This document shows, one piece after another, positions 1-8,406 of a stretch of DNA of 64,000 bases (its first letter is position 1; each line of letters begins with the position of its first letter). Source of the stretch: Clostridia bacterium (GTDB lineage Bacteria; Bacillota; Clostridia; Oscillospirales; Feifaniaceae); contig JAFWXR010000024.1 in NCBI GenBank assembly GCA_017517965.1, forward strand, positions 33,616 to 97,615. Direction: 5' to 3'. The notes beneath the pieces are model-generated. The model worked only from the letters and a program-made list of their open reading frames with translations. It was not told the origin of the DNA and searched no databases. The translations under genes were made by a program, and so were the position numbers.

Positions 1-160
1 AGGCGGAAACGCAAAAATTACCATATATCCCGAACTCGGACACAGATCGTGGGATCCCACTTACAGTAACCCCGAAGTTATGAAGTGGTTGCTCAGCCAC
101 GAAAACAGCGGAAAAGTTGAACTCAACGACGAGTACACAGACATCAAATTACACGGCTAA
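1..160 (+). CDS. Alpha/beta hydrolase, C-terminal fragment
   Basis: Partial gene entering from the left edge. Frame 2 is open from base 2 to the TAA at 158-160 (52 residues visible). The visible tail contains YPELGHRSWD followed by NPEVMKWLLSH. This is the usual end of dienelactone-hydrolase, PHB-depolymerase and acyl-peptidase-type alpha/beta hydrolases, where the His is the catalytic one and WLL sits in the last helix. The nucleophile and acid residues lie outside the window, so the substrate cannot be stated. A terminator hairpin follows directly. The family call is fairly safe; the specific enzyme is unknown. Confidence 0.65.
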   Translation, partial: GGNAKITIYPELGHRSWDPTYSNPEVMKWLLSHENSGKVELNDEYTDIKLHG

Positions 161-162
161 TA

Positions 163-195
163 AAAAACGACAGGAAATACTTCCTGTCGTTTTTA
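163..195. terminator. Bidirectional intrinsic terminator
   Basis: A perfect 10-bp stem (ACGACAGGAA at 167-176 with its complement at 181-190) with loop ATAC is flanked by A-run and T-run on either side. It lies between two convergent genes and can end transcription of both the hydrolase (plus) and the long minus-strand operon. Confidence 0.9.
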
Positions 196-801
196 TTATT
201 TCAGCGGTTCGAAATCTTCGGCGCCGTGTTTGCAAATGGGGCAGACGAAATCGGGCGGAAGTTCTTCGCCCTCGTGAACGTATCCGCATATCTTGCAGAC
301 CCAGCCCTTTTTCTTTGCCTGGGGCTTGGGCTTTACGTTTGCAAAATAGTAAGCATACGTCATAGGTGCCGTGTCGGCAATGACTTCACATTCCTCAACC
401 TGTGCGATGAAAAGCGTGTGTGTTGAACAGTCCTGCTCGGCTATAACCTTTGCCGAGAAAACGGCACACACGTTGTCCTTTACGTAAACGAGACCGTTTG
501 AGGTACGGTTTTCAAGGTCGGATGGTGTAAATTTGTCCGTATTTCTTCCGCTTGAGAAGCCGTACTTTTCGAATACGGAAAACGGCGCACTCTCGTCAAT
601 AACCGAGGCGTTGAAAACACCCGTTTTCTTTATCATATCGTGTGTATAATTGGTCTTGTTAATTGCAACCGCAATCGTTTTCGGATTATCGCTTATCTGA
701 ATGACGGTGTTTACAATGCACGCATTGTCCTTTTCCCCGTCCTTTGCCGAAAGTACGAAAAGACCGTATGAAAGTTTGTAAAAAGCAGTATTATCTATCA
801 T
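196..801 (-). CDS. hrb: High-molecular-weight rubredoxin (flavin reductase + rubredoxin)
   Basis: A 201-residue fusion. Residues ~1-150 form a flavin-reductase-like FMN-binding domain and residues ~164-201 a rubredoxin domain with CKIC (169/172) and CPIC (187/190) as the four iron ligands. In acetogens such as Moorella, Hrb passes NAD(P)H electrons to flavodiiron proteins and so detoxifies O2 or NO; the same cytosolic role is inferred here. It is the last gene of the minus operon, 2 bp after the C_GCAxxG gene, with an AGGAG site ahead of its ATG. A reverse rubrerythrin at 41330 is a possible partner in oxidative defence. No partner flavodiiron gene is visible. The family is clear and the physiological acceptor is inferred. 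Confidence 0.88.
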   Translation of the reverse strand: MIDNTAFYKLSYGLFVLSAKDGEKDNACIVNTVIQISDNPKTIAVAINKTNYTHDMIKKTGVFNASVIDESAPFSVFEKYGFSSGRNTDKFTPSDLENRTSNGLVYVKDNVCAVFSAKVIAEQDCSTHTLFIAQVEECEVIADTAPMTYAYYFANVKPKPQAKKKGWVCKICGYVHEGEELPPDFVCPICKHGAEDFEPLK

Positions 802-803
802 AA

Positions 804-1196
804 TTATTCTCCTAACAATTCACCTAATAAGTCACAACCGAAATTTATACATTCGGGGCAGGATACACGTCCGTTTTGCTTTATCTCACGACATACGAGA
901 GAACCGCATTTTTCAAGAAATTTTTCGGTAAGCTCTCCTGCAATAGCGTAGGTTGATGCCTTTGTTGTGGGGTTTTCGGGATTTTTGCAACTGTTTGAAA
1001 GCGATGCTATATAAATTGCACCCGAAAGGGCACCGCAGGTTGCAATCGCCTTACCCATACCTAAACCAAAGCCCTCCATTGAGGCAAATGCAACGTCTTG
1101 CGAAACGCCGACCTTGTCGCAATAAGCGCAGGCAACAGCCTGTGCACAGTTGCAGCCTCTGTCGTGTAAAATTGCCGCTTGCTTTTTTCTGTCCAT
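804..1196 (-). CDS. C_GCAxxG_C_C family redox protein
   Basis: 130 residues with the defining cysteine pattern of the C_GCAxxG_C_C family: GCNCAQAV near the N-terminus, ATCGALSGA in the middle, and C-terminal cysteines in CGSLVC, CPECINFGCD. This small anaerobe-enriched family is thought to bind a metal or carry redox-active thiols, but the biochemical role is not established. It lies 2 bp before the flavin reductase-rubredoxin gene and 2 bp after the DUF815 gene, so co-transcription is near certain and a shared redox job is a reasonable guess. Confidence 0.82.
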   Translation of the reverse strand: MDRKKQAAILHDRGCNCAQAVACAYCDKVGVSQDVAFASMEGFGLGMGKAIATCGALSGAIYIASLSNSCKNPENPTTKASTYAIAGELTEKFLEKCGSLVCREIKQNGRVSCPECINFGCDLLGELLGE

Positions 1197-1198
1197 AT

Positions 1199-2368
1199 TT
1201 AAAACTCCTTACTCAGATGCTTGATAAGCTGTTCTGCCGCCCTGCCCGAGAGACCGCTGTGGGCAATGCCCCATTCTTTTGCGGCGGCTTCAAGCGCCTC
1301 TCTGCTCATATCAAGACCTGCTTTTTTTGCGAGGTATTCCACCATATCGAAATACTGCGTCTGCATAGGCTTCATAAAGTATATCTGCAGACCGAATCTG
1401 TCTGAAAGTGAAATTTTCTCCTGCATTGATTCGTTTCTGTGAACGTCGTCGTCACCGCGTTCTTTCCAGGTTTCCCTGATAAGATGACGTCTGTTCGACG
1501 TGGCGTATATCACGAGATTTTTTGGTTTTTCCTCAAGACCGCCTTCAATAATAGCCTTTAAATATTTGTATTCGATTTCAAAGTCCTCAAACGACAAATC
1601 GTCCATATAAATAACGAAGGCGTAACCGCGGTGCTTGATTTTGTCTATTATATCGCCGAGATATTTAAACTGACTTTTCTGCACCTGTATCATACGGAGA
1701 CCGTCTTTGTAAAATTCATTTAAAATGGCTTTGATGCAGGTCGATTTTCCCGTACCGCTGTCGCCGTAGAGAAGCACGTTGTTTGCATCCTTGCCGTTTA
1801 CGAACGCCCTCGTATTATCGAGAAGCTGTGCCTTCTGCACGTCATAACCCCACAGGTCCGAAAGGGTGACACGGCGGAAATGTGTGACGGGAACGAGAAC
1901 ACCGTCTTCACTCAACACAAAAGCACGGTAAAGACCGAGCTCACCCACGCCGTAGGCTTCATAAAAATCCGTACATACCTTGAAAAACTCGTCTGCATTC
2001 AATGCATTTTCAAGTTTTTTTGCAAATTCGGATGCAAGAGTGCCTATACAAACCGTTTCTTTGTCGGGCTTTTTCATGGGGACGTAATCGTCAAAGATTT
2101 CATCAAGCACAGAACGGTTAAAAAGCGTATAAAGCTCATCAAAATCAGCCTTCACCGTTTTGGCAAGTGCATTATCGGGCACCTGCCGTCTTTCACAACC
2201 GACGGAAAAGGGATTTTCGTCAGTCATAATAAGATACGCCACAAAGCAGTGCCACAGATTACCGCAGAAAGAGTGTTTTTCCGCAAGTTCAATCAGTTCT
2301 GCAAGACCTTCGTCAGTTTTTATTTTGTTTATTATTTTGTATTCTTTGGTTTTTCCGAGTATTATCAT
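1199..2368 (-). CDS. DUF815 family P-loop ATPase
   Basis: 389 residues, matching the usual ~400-430 of DUF815 proteins. A Walker A GDSGTGKST lies near residue 205, with Walker-B-like hydrophobic-acidic segment FVIYMDDLSF ~45 residues later and a sensor-like ATSNRRHL further on, so it is an AAA-like ATPase core. An uncharacterised N-terminal helical region precedes it. The biological role of DUF815 is unknown. It starts 7 bp after capG, with a GGAG site, so it rides on the glycan operon, and it is followed by two redox genes. Functional linkage to glycan synthesis is not shown by the sequence and it may simply be co-transcribed. Confidence 0.8.
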   Translation of the reverse strand: MIILGKTKEYKIINKIKTDEGLAELIELAEKHSFCGNLWHCFVAYLIMTDENPFSVGCERRQVPDNALAKTVKADFDELYTLFNRSVLDEIFDDYVPMKKPDKETVCIGTLASEFAKKLENALNADEFFKVCTDFYEAYGVGELGLYRAFVLSEDGVLVPVTHFRRVTLSDLWGYDVQKAQLLDNTRAFVNGKDANNVLLYGDSGTGKSTCIKAILNEFYKDGLRMIQVQKSQFKYLGDIIDKIKHRGYAFVIYMDDLSFEDFEIEYKYLKAIIEGGLEEKPKNLVIYATSNRRHLIRETWKERGDDDVHRNESMQEKISLSDRFGLQIYFMKPMQTQYFDMVEYLAKKAGLDMSREALEAAAKEWGIAHSGLSGRAAEQLIKHLSKEF

Positions 2369-2375
2369 TTTTGTT

Positions 2376-3560
2376 CTATTGCTTTCTCCATACCATTTTA
2401 TTTACCACGCCCGTGTAGGATTGAATTATTTTTACAACCTTGGTTGAAACACTTTCTTCAACGTAGTCAGGCACGGGAGTACCGTAGTCGGCGTTGTCGT
2501 TCATATCAACCGCCGTCGTTACTGCCTGAAGCAGACTTTTTTCATCAATACCTGCAAGTATGAAGCAAGCCTTGTCAAGCGCTTCGGGACGTTCGGTTGA
2601 AGTCCTTATACATACGGCGGGGAAGGGGTTGCCTATGCTCGTAAAGAAACTCGATTCTTCAGGCAGCGTACCGCTGTCCGACACAACGGCGTAGGCATTC
2701 ATCTGCAACTTGTTATAATCGTGAAATCCGAGAGGCTCATTCCGTATAACTCTGCTGTCAAGCTTGAATCCGCTTTGTTCAAGTCTGTTACGGCTTCTCG
2801 GATGACAGGAGTACAGAATGGGCATATCGTATTTTTCGGCAAGCTTGTTTATTGCCGTGAAAAGACTGATAAAGTTCTTTTCGGTATCAATATTTTCCTC
2901 TCTGTGTGCAGAAAGCAAAATGTATTTTTTAGGCTCGAGACCGAGACGGTCAAGAACGTCGCTTTTCTGTATCTCGTCAAGATTCTGCGAAAGAACCTCT
3001 GCCATGGGAGAGCCTGTTACGTAGGTGCGTTCTTTAGGCAGACCGCACTCGTGCAGATAGTGACGTGCCCTCTCGCTGTATGCAAGGTTTACATCCGAAA
3101 TAATGTCAACTATCCTGCGGTTCGTTTCTTCGGGAAGACACTCGTCTTTGCACCTGTTGCCTGCTTCCATATGGAAAATCGGGATATGCAGTCTCTTTGC
3201 CGCAATTGCCGAGAGGCAGGAGTTGGTGTCACCGAGAATAAGAAGTGCATCAGGCTTTATCTGATTCATCAGCTTGTAAGAGCAGTTGATAATATTGCCG
3301 ACCGTTGCACCTAAGTCGTCACCTACGGCATTCATATACACTTCGGGGTCTGCAAGCTTAAGATCCTTAAAGAAAACACCGTTTAAATTATAGTCGTAGT
3401 TCTGTCCCGTATGTGCAAGAATGGTGTCAAAATAAGTACGGCATTTGTTTATCACGGCGGCAAGACGGATTATTTCGGGTCTTGTGCCTACGATAATAAG
3501 CAATTTGAGTTTGCCGTTATCCTTGAATTTTACGTCGGAGTAATCTAATTTCATATCCAT
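2376..3560 (-). CDS. capG: UDP-N-acetyl-L-fucosamine-forming 2-epimerase (CapG/FnlC)
   Basis: 394 residues of the UDP-GlcNAc 2-epimerase fold: VGTRPEIIRLAA at the N-terminus, GDTNSCLS, HMEAGNRC, a central SAHREENID and the C-terminal SDSGTLPEESS. It is distinguished from the housekeeping epimerase at 18346 by its position right after capE and capF. In the known three-step pathway CapG/FnlC inverts C2 of UDP-2-acetamido-2,6-dideoxy-L-talose to give UDP-L-FucNAc. The start MDMKLD has a GGTAG-like site inside the end of capF, 2 bp upstream. The assignment as CapG rather than MnaA rests on the operon context. Confidence 0.85.
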   Translation of the reverse strand: MDMKLDYSDVKFKDNGKLKLLIIVGTRPEIIRLAAVINKCRTYFDTILAHTGQNYDYNLNGVFFKDLKLADPEVYMNAVGDDLGATVGNIINCSYKLMNQIKPDALLILGDTNSCLSAIAAKRLHIPIFHMEAGNRCKDECLPEETNRRIVDIISDVNLAYSERARHYLHECGLPKERTYVTGSPMAEVLSQNLDEIQKSDVLDRLGLEPKKYILLSAHREENIDTEKNFISLFTAINKLAEKYDMPILYSCHPRSRNRLEQSGFKLDSRVIRNEPLGFHDYNKLQMNAYAVVSDSGTLPEESSFFTSIGNPFPAVCIRTSTERPEALDKACFILAGIDEKSLLQAVTTAVDMNDNADYGTPVPDYVEESVSTKVVKIIQSYTGVVNKMVWRKQ

Positions 3561-3561
3561 T

Positions 3562-4764
3562 TTATTCTACCGCCTCTCCAAAAGTATCGGGATGCTCGGG
3601 GTCAAACTGTTCGTTTGCCCACATTAAAGTTACGAGATTTTCGTCTTCTGACAGATTGATTATATTGTGAGTATATCCCGGAAGCATATGAATTGCTTCG
3701 ATTTTGTCACCGCTGACTTCAAATTCGATAACCTCGTCGGTATCAATTTTACGAAGCTGAATCAGACCGTGACCGCTTACCACTATGAAAAATTCCCATT
3801 TTGTATGGTGCCAGTGCTGACCTTTCGTGATACCCGGTTTTGAGATGTTTACCGAAAACTGACCGCACTTTTCGGTTTTGAGAAGCTCGGTAAAACTGCC
3901 TCTGTCATCAACGTTCATTTTGGGTGTGAAAGAAATTTTTTCCTTCGGGAGATAGGAAAGATACGTGCTGTAAAGTTTTTTCGCAAAGGAATTATGCGGA
4001 ATTTCAGGCATAACGAGCGTTGTCGGCTGAAGCCTGAAGGTGTCAAGCAGGTCAACTATTTCACCAAGCGTAACCTTATGCGTGGTCGGTGCGGCACAGT
4101 ATTTGCCGTTGTTGCATAAAACGGTATTGATTCCGTCAAATTCGCATCGATGCTCTTTGCCTTCGAGTGCATCAAGCATTTCTGTCACGAGGTCGTCAAT
4201 ATAAAGCAACTCAAGCTGTACGTTTCTGTCACTTACGGTAATGGGCAGGTCGTTTGCCATATTGTTGCAGAAGGTAGCAACGGCAGAATTGTAGTTTGGT
4301 CTGCACCATTTTCCGAAAAGGTTGGGGAAACGGTATACAAGCACCTTTGCCCCCGTTTCTTTACCGTAGTCAAAGACAAGGTCTTCACCTGCTTTTTTAC
4401 TCCTGCCGTATTCACTGTCGTAACGGCCTATACAGGTCGCCTGTATGGAGGATGAAAGCATTACGGGACAGGTGTTGCTGTACGCTTTGAGCGTATCAAG
4501 AAGAGTGCCCGTAAAGCCGAAATTTCCCTTCATAAACTCATCGGGATTATCAGGGCGGTTTACTCCTGCAAGATGGAATACGAAATCTGCTTTTGCGCAG
4601 TATTCATCAAGCAAAGACGGGTCGGTGTCGATATCATATTCGAAGACTTCACCGATCGAAAGCCCCTGACGTGTCCTGTCCTTGTTATCACGTATATTTT
4701 TAAGGGAGGCACAAAGATTTTTTCCGACAAACCCCTTTGCACCCGTTACAAGTATATTCATCAT
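3562..4764 (-). CDS. capF: CapF/FnlB bifunctional reductase (SDR + cupin)
   Basis: 400 residues with two domains. Residues ~1-280 are an NAD(P)-binding short-chain dehydrogenase (VTGAKGFVGKNL at the start, YGRSKKAGE with the Tyr/Lys pair). Residues ~285-400 form a cupin with the metal-binding motif GQHWHHTKWEFF. This two-domain layout is specific to CapF/FnlB, which epimerises and then reduces the CapE product to UDP-2-acetamido-2,6-dideoxy-L-talose. The start overlaps the capE stop by 4 bp. Two ATGs are adjacent (4764 and 4761) and the second begins the canonical MNILVTG. The enzyme acts in the cytosol. Confidence 0.92.
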   Translation of the reverse strand: MMNILVTGAKGFVGKNLCASLKNIRDNKDRTRQGLSIGEVFEYDIDTDPSLLDEYCAKADFVFHLAGVNRPDNPDEFMKGNFGFTGTLLDTLKAYSNTCPVMLSSSIQATCIGRYDSEYGRSKKAGEDLVFDYGKETGAKVLVYRFPNLFGKWCRPNYNSAVATFCNNMANDLPITVSDRNVQLELLYIDDLVTEMLDALEGKEHRCEFDGINTVLCNNGKYCAAPTTHKVTLGEIVDLLDTFRLQPTTLVMPEIPHNSFAKKLYSTYLSYLPKEKISFTPKMNVDDRGSFTELLKTEKCGQFSVNISKPGITKGQHWHHTKWEFFIVVSGHGLIQLRKIDTDEVIEFEVSGDKIEAIHMLPGYTHNIINLSEDENLVTLMWANEQFDPEHPDTFGEAVE

Positions 4765-5804
4765 CTCTCGGCACCTTTTGCAAGCTCGTCCTGAATATAG
4801 GCAAGAGAAGCAATTTTTTCCTTCGTTTCTTCTACCGTAAGAAGCTGAGTGTTGTTTGAGTTGAACTCGGTAAGCGGATTACGCTCGGTATCACCCTTGC
4901 TGAAATACTTGTCGTAGTTGAGGCCTCTTTTGTCACACGGAACACGGTAAAAATCGCCCATATCGATTGCGCCCGCACATTCCTCGTTTGTGAGAAGCGT
5001 TTCATACATCTTCTCACCGTGACGGATGCCGATTACCTTTATGTTATTCTTGTCACCGCCAAACAGTTCACAAACGGCTTCAGCCTGAGTCTGAATGGTG
5101 CATGCAGGTGCTTTTTGCACGAGGATATCACCGGGCTCACCGTGTTCAAATGCAAAGAGCACAAGGTCAACCGCCTCATCAAGCGACATAATAAAACGTG
5201 TCATTTCGCCGTTTGTTATCGTGATGGGATTGCCGTTTCTTATCTGGTCTATCCAAAGCGGAATAACCGAACCGCGTGAGCACATTACGTTGCCGTATCG
5301 GGTACAGCAGATTTTGGTGGCAGTCGTCGTGCGTGATTTTGCAACAACAACCTTTTCCATCATAGCTTTTGACGTTCCCATAGCGTTGACGGGATACGCC
5401 GCTTTGTCGGTGGAAAGGCATACGACGTTTTTAACACCTGCTTCGATAGCGGCGGTAAGCACGTTTTCGGTGCCGAGCACGTTGGTTTTAACTGCTTCAA
5501 TGGGGTAGAATTCACATGAGGGCACCTGTTTTAAAGCGGCTGCATGGAAAATGTAGTCTACGCCGTACATAGCATTTTTCAGCGATGATATATCACGCAC
5601 GTCGCCGATATAGAACTTGATTTTGTCAGCCACGTCGGGCATTTTTGACTGGAATTCGTGACGCATATCATCCTGCTTTTTTTCGTCACGGGAAAAAATT
5701 CTGATTTCTCCGATATCGGTGCGGAGAAAACGGTTTAACACGGCGTTACCGAAAGAACCCGTGCCACCCGTAATCAATAAAGTTTTATCAGTAAATAAAG
5801 ACAT
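4761..5804 (-). CDS. capE: UDP-GlcNAc 4,6-dehydratase/5-epimerase (CapE/FnlA)
   Basis: The ORF opens at 5846, but the internal ATG at 5804 (MSLFTDKTLLITGGTG) is the likely start. It gives the family N-terminus, ~347 residues, and avoids overlap with the upstream gene that ends at 5830. The Rossmann motif is TGGTGSFGN. The family's catalytic lysine segment lies in LSTDKAAYPVNAMGTSK, where the classical SDR Tyr is replaced as in the FnlA/PseB extended-SDR group. It converts UDP-GlcNAc to the L-arabino 4-keto-6-deoxy sugar, the first step to UDP-L-FucNAc. The same product could in principle feed the DegT aminotransferase at the head of the operon. Confidence 0.9.
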   Translation of the reverse strand: MSLFTDKTLLITGGTGSFGNAVLNRFLRTDIGEIRIFSRDEKKQDDMRHEFQSKMPDVADKIKFYIGDVRDISSLKNAMYGVDYIFHAAALKQVPSCEFYPIEAVKTNVLGTENVLTAAIEAGVKNVVCLSTDKAAYPVNAMGTSKAMMEKVVVAKSRTTTATKICCTRYGNVMCSRGSVIPLWIDQIRNGNPITITNGEMTRFIMSLDEAVDLVLFAFEHGEPGDILVQKAPACTIQTQAEAVCELFGGDKNNIKVIGIRHGEKMYETLLTNEECAGAIDMGDFYRVPCDKRGLNYDKYFSKGDTERNPLTEFNSNNTQLLTVEETKEKIASLAYIQDELAKGAER

Positions 5805-5829
5805 TTTTCTTTCCCACTTTCTGAAGAAT

Positions 5830-7077
5830 TTATTTGTTATTCTCAAGTTGACTTTTAATAACGTCTACGTGTTTTTGCGTGCAAACGGCTTTTGAAGCGT
5901 TGGCAAGCACGTAATCACGACCGCCACAATAGGAGGTTTTGGTATCTTTCATATCAAGAATTGCTTTCGCAAGCAGGTCGGCGTTTTCGGGTTCAACGGA
6001 TATGCCTGCATTTGCCGACTTGAGTATGCTACTAAGTTCGCTGTTTTGGTCAACCGTTGCAATAATCGGCGTTTCGCACGCCATAATGCTCCACGTTTTA
6101 GAGGGCATTGCGCTGTTTCCGACACCCTTTTTCGTGGTAATTATTGCCACGTCACCGAGGCTGTAGACCGAGGGCACTTTGTCCTGAGGTAAAAGGGGAT
6201 TTATAATAACGTTTTTAAGATTTTTTTCGGTCACAATGGCTTTCGCTGCCTCAAACTGAGCACCGCCACCGAAAATAACGAACTGTACATCGTCGTAACC
6301 GAGCAGTTTTTCGGCGGCATACAGCACGACGTCGGCACCCTGCGCCTGACCGAAATTTCCCGCATAAACAACCGTGTATTTATCTGTCGGTATGCCGAAT
6401 TCTTCAAATAACGGGTTGTCCTGTTTCGGAATATTTTTCGTAACGTCGGTGTCTATCCAGTTGGGTATGAGGGATATCTTGTCGGCAGGAACGCCCTTAT
6501 TCATAATGTTTTCACGCATACTCTCGCTAATAACGATAATACGGTCGGCGTTTTGATAGGTGTAATCCTCCATTTTCCGTCCGATTTTCCAGAGAATTGA
6601 ACCCTCTTTTGAAATGCCCGTTGTAACGAGTGAATCGGGAAAAACGTCCTGCAAATTGTATATCAGGGGGACTTTTTTCTTGTACTTTTTTGAAAGTTTC
6701 TGTGCAATTTTTGCACACAACAGTCCCTGTGTGGGCGGTGTGCTGACTGCATAAATCACGTCAACGCCCCTTGTTTTTACGCCCTTGTGATACTGAATCA
6801 GATTCGTAAGCACATATCGTACGGCACGGCCGATAACGCCTGTACCTTCACGAAACATGGGAAAGCGGTAAATTTTTATTTTTCCGTCGTATTTTTCTTC
6901 ATAACGGATTTTTTTGTATTTTTCATAAGTCTGCTTATCTATCCCTCTCGTCGCCGTCGGGGTATGAATATCGACTTCGAAGCCTGCCTTTGCAAAGGCT
7001 TGCTGACGGTCCTCCTCGAGATGTGTACTTGCCGTCAGTTCAGGATAACAGTATGCGGGCACCCTCAGTATTTTCAT
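5830..7077 (-). CDS. GT4 glycosyltransferase, WbuB-like
   Basis: Family-4 (GT-B) glycosyltransferase of ~415 residues. The ORF opens at 7125, but ATG 7077 (MKILRVPAYCYPE) has an AAAGGA site 8 nt upstream and matches the family start; the longer start would run into the preceding gene. Conserved parts are YNLQDVFPDS, PNWIDTD, VYAGNFGQAQG and the C-terminal acidic/PSKTW loop near NSAMPSKTWSIMA. WbuB-type enzymes next to fnlA-fnlB-fnlC transfer L-FucNAc to a lipid-linked acceptor, and that role is inferred from this position directly upstream of capE. The acceptor sugar is unknown. Confidence 0.85.
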   Translation of the reverse strand: MKILRVPAYCYPELTASTHLEEDRQQAFAKAGFEVDIHTPTATRGIDKQTYEKYKKIRYEEKYDGKIKIYRFPMFREGTGVIGRAVRYVLTNLIQYHKGVKTRGVDVIYAVSTPPTQGLLCAKIAQKLSKKYKKKVPLIYNLQDVFPDSLVTTGISKEGSILWKIGRKMEDYTYQNADRIIVISESMRENIMNKGVPADKISLIPNWIDTDVTKNIPKQDNPLFEEFGIPTDKYTVVYAGNFGQAQGADVVLYAAEKLLGYDDVQFVIFGGGAQFEAAKAIVTEKNLKNVIINPLLPQDKVPSVYSLGDVAIITTKKGVGNSAMPSKTWSIMACETPIIATVDQNSELSSILKSANAGISVEPENADLLAKAILDMKDTKTSYCGGRDYVLANASKAVCTQKHVDVIKSQLENNK

Positions 7078-7090
7078 CTGACTTGTCCTT

Positions 7091-7774
7091 TCATATGTTC
7101 CATAAATGGTAAGTAGAGTCGGCACGGACGATTCTCTGTCCGCATGAAATATAAAAATTCAAAGCACCCGTGTTTGTTAGCTGAGTGCCGACAGAAAGGG
7201 TGGTAAGCCCTTTTGAATGGGCAAAGTGTTCAGCTGCCTTAAGGAGTTTTTTGCCGATGCCCTTGCCTCTTGCCTTGTCGGACACACGGATAAGTTCAAT
7301 CACACAGTTTTTGCCGTCTGCCGAAAAAAGGCAGTAGCCCAAATTGGCAACGTATGCAAAGAATTTGCCTTCCTTGCCGAAGGAGTTTTTGAGCCACTGT
7401 TCGTAAACTTTTGCACCGCCACGGGCAAAAAGTTTTTTATCGTGGAAGAATTTTGAATGCTCAAAAACGGTGAGCTTTAAAAAATCCTCATTATAGGGAA
7501 GTGCTTCTTGCACGACAACCCCGTCCGGAGATTCGACGTCTTCGACGGGCTTTGAAAGTTGAACGTTGGTGTCTGCAAGAAAAGCGGTTGTGTCTGCCGA
7601 AATTCTTACGGCGTTTGAGGGGTCACAACCCTTGTTTACTATCGAAACAAAGTCATAATCTTTCTGTTCAAGCAGGAATTCTTCCCACTCTGCATCGGAA
7701 AGAGCCCCCTCCAGAATCGCTTTGCCGCATTTCACACCGAAAAAGTCTGTATCCCAATCAAGAAATTTTATCAT
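7091..7774 (-). CDS. GNAT acetyltransferase, WecD-like
   Basis: 227 residues. The N-terminus LDWDTDFFGV is the hallmark start of WecD/RffC-type nucleotide-sugar amine acetyltransferases. The C-terminal half is a GNAT fold with the acetyl-CoA loop DKARGKGIGKKLL. It probably N-acetylates an amino sugar made by the DegT aminotransferase two genes upstream, though peptide-like acceptors cannot be excluded. Its ATGA overlaps the stop of the phosphoglycosyl transferase gene by 4 bp and it ends 14 bp before the GT4 start. Confidence 0.78.
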   Translation of the reverse strand: MIKFLDWDTDFFGVKCGKAILEGALSDAEWEEFLLEQKDYDFVSIVNKGCDPSNAVRISADTTAFLADTNVQLSKPVEDVESPDGVVVQEALPYNEDFLKLTVFEHSKFFHDKKLFARGGAKVYEQWLKNSFGKEGKFFAYVANLGYCLFSADGKNCVIELIRVSDKARGKGIGKKLLKAAEHFAHSKGLTTLSVGTQLTNTGALNFYISCGQRIVRADSTYHLWNI

Positions 7775-8400
7775 TTGTCATTACCCTTTCCGACAGTTGC
7801 ACCGTCAGTAATGTAAATGTTTTTACGCGAAAGAACAGAGGTTGCAGTTTTTACGATTATTTTTACGTCAAGGACAAAGGAAACGTTGTCAACATACCAG
7901 ACGTCACGTGCAAGACGCTCCTTCCACGGAACCGTGTTTCTGACGTATGCCTGAGCGTACCCGGTAATACCCGGACGTACTTCAAGCTTACGAAACTCGT
8001 CGCCCTCGTACATTTCCTTGTGCTCGGGCAGGTCGGGACGGGGACCGACGATGCTCATATCACCTTTGAGCACGTTGAGAAGCTGAGGCACCTCGTCAAG
8101 TGAGGTTTTTCTTATAAATCTGCCCACCTTCGTCAGTCTCGGGTCGTCTTCCGAATTGAAGGTTGAGCCGTCGGCATTTCTTATGTCGGGGGCGTTCATT
8201 TTCATTGAACGGAATTTATACATTTTGAAAATTCTGCCGTCCTTGCCAAGACGGGGGGCGTTATAAAACACACTTCCTCTGTCCGAAAAATATATCATCG
8301 GGGCAATAACGGCGAATATAAGCAGGAAGAAGGGAAGTGCGATAAGACACAGAATTATATCTATCAGCCTTTTAAAAAAGTTACGGTACACAAAAATCAC
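7771..8400 (-). CDS. Phosphoglycosyl transferase (PglC/WcaJ C-domain type)
   Basis: 209 residues, the size of the minimal PglC-type enzymes. One N-terminal membrane-inserted helix (residues ~10-38) is followed by the conserved GSVFYNAPRLGKDGRIF, MYKFRSM, IVGPRPDLPEH and RPGITGYAQ motifs. Such proteins move a sugar-1-phosphate from a UDP-sugar to undecaprenyl phosphate and start glycan assembly at the cytoplasmic membrane. Together with the neighbouring aminotransferase and acetyltransferase the first sugar is probably an acetylated diamino or amino-deoxy hexose (inference). It starts 6 bp after the stop of the aminotransferase gene. Confidence 0.9.
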   Translation of the reverse strand: MIFVYRNFFKRLIDIILCLIALPFFLLIFAVIAPMIYFSDRGSVFYNAPRLGKDGRIFKMYKFRSMKMNAPDIRNADGSTFNSEDDPRLTKVGRFIRKTSLDEVPQLLNVLKGDMSIVGPRPDLPEHKEMYEGDEFRKLEVRPGITGYAQAYVRNTVPWKERLARDVWYVDNVSFVLDVKIIVKTATSVLSRKNIYITDGATVGKGNDK

Positions 8401-8406
8401 TCCCGC

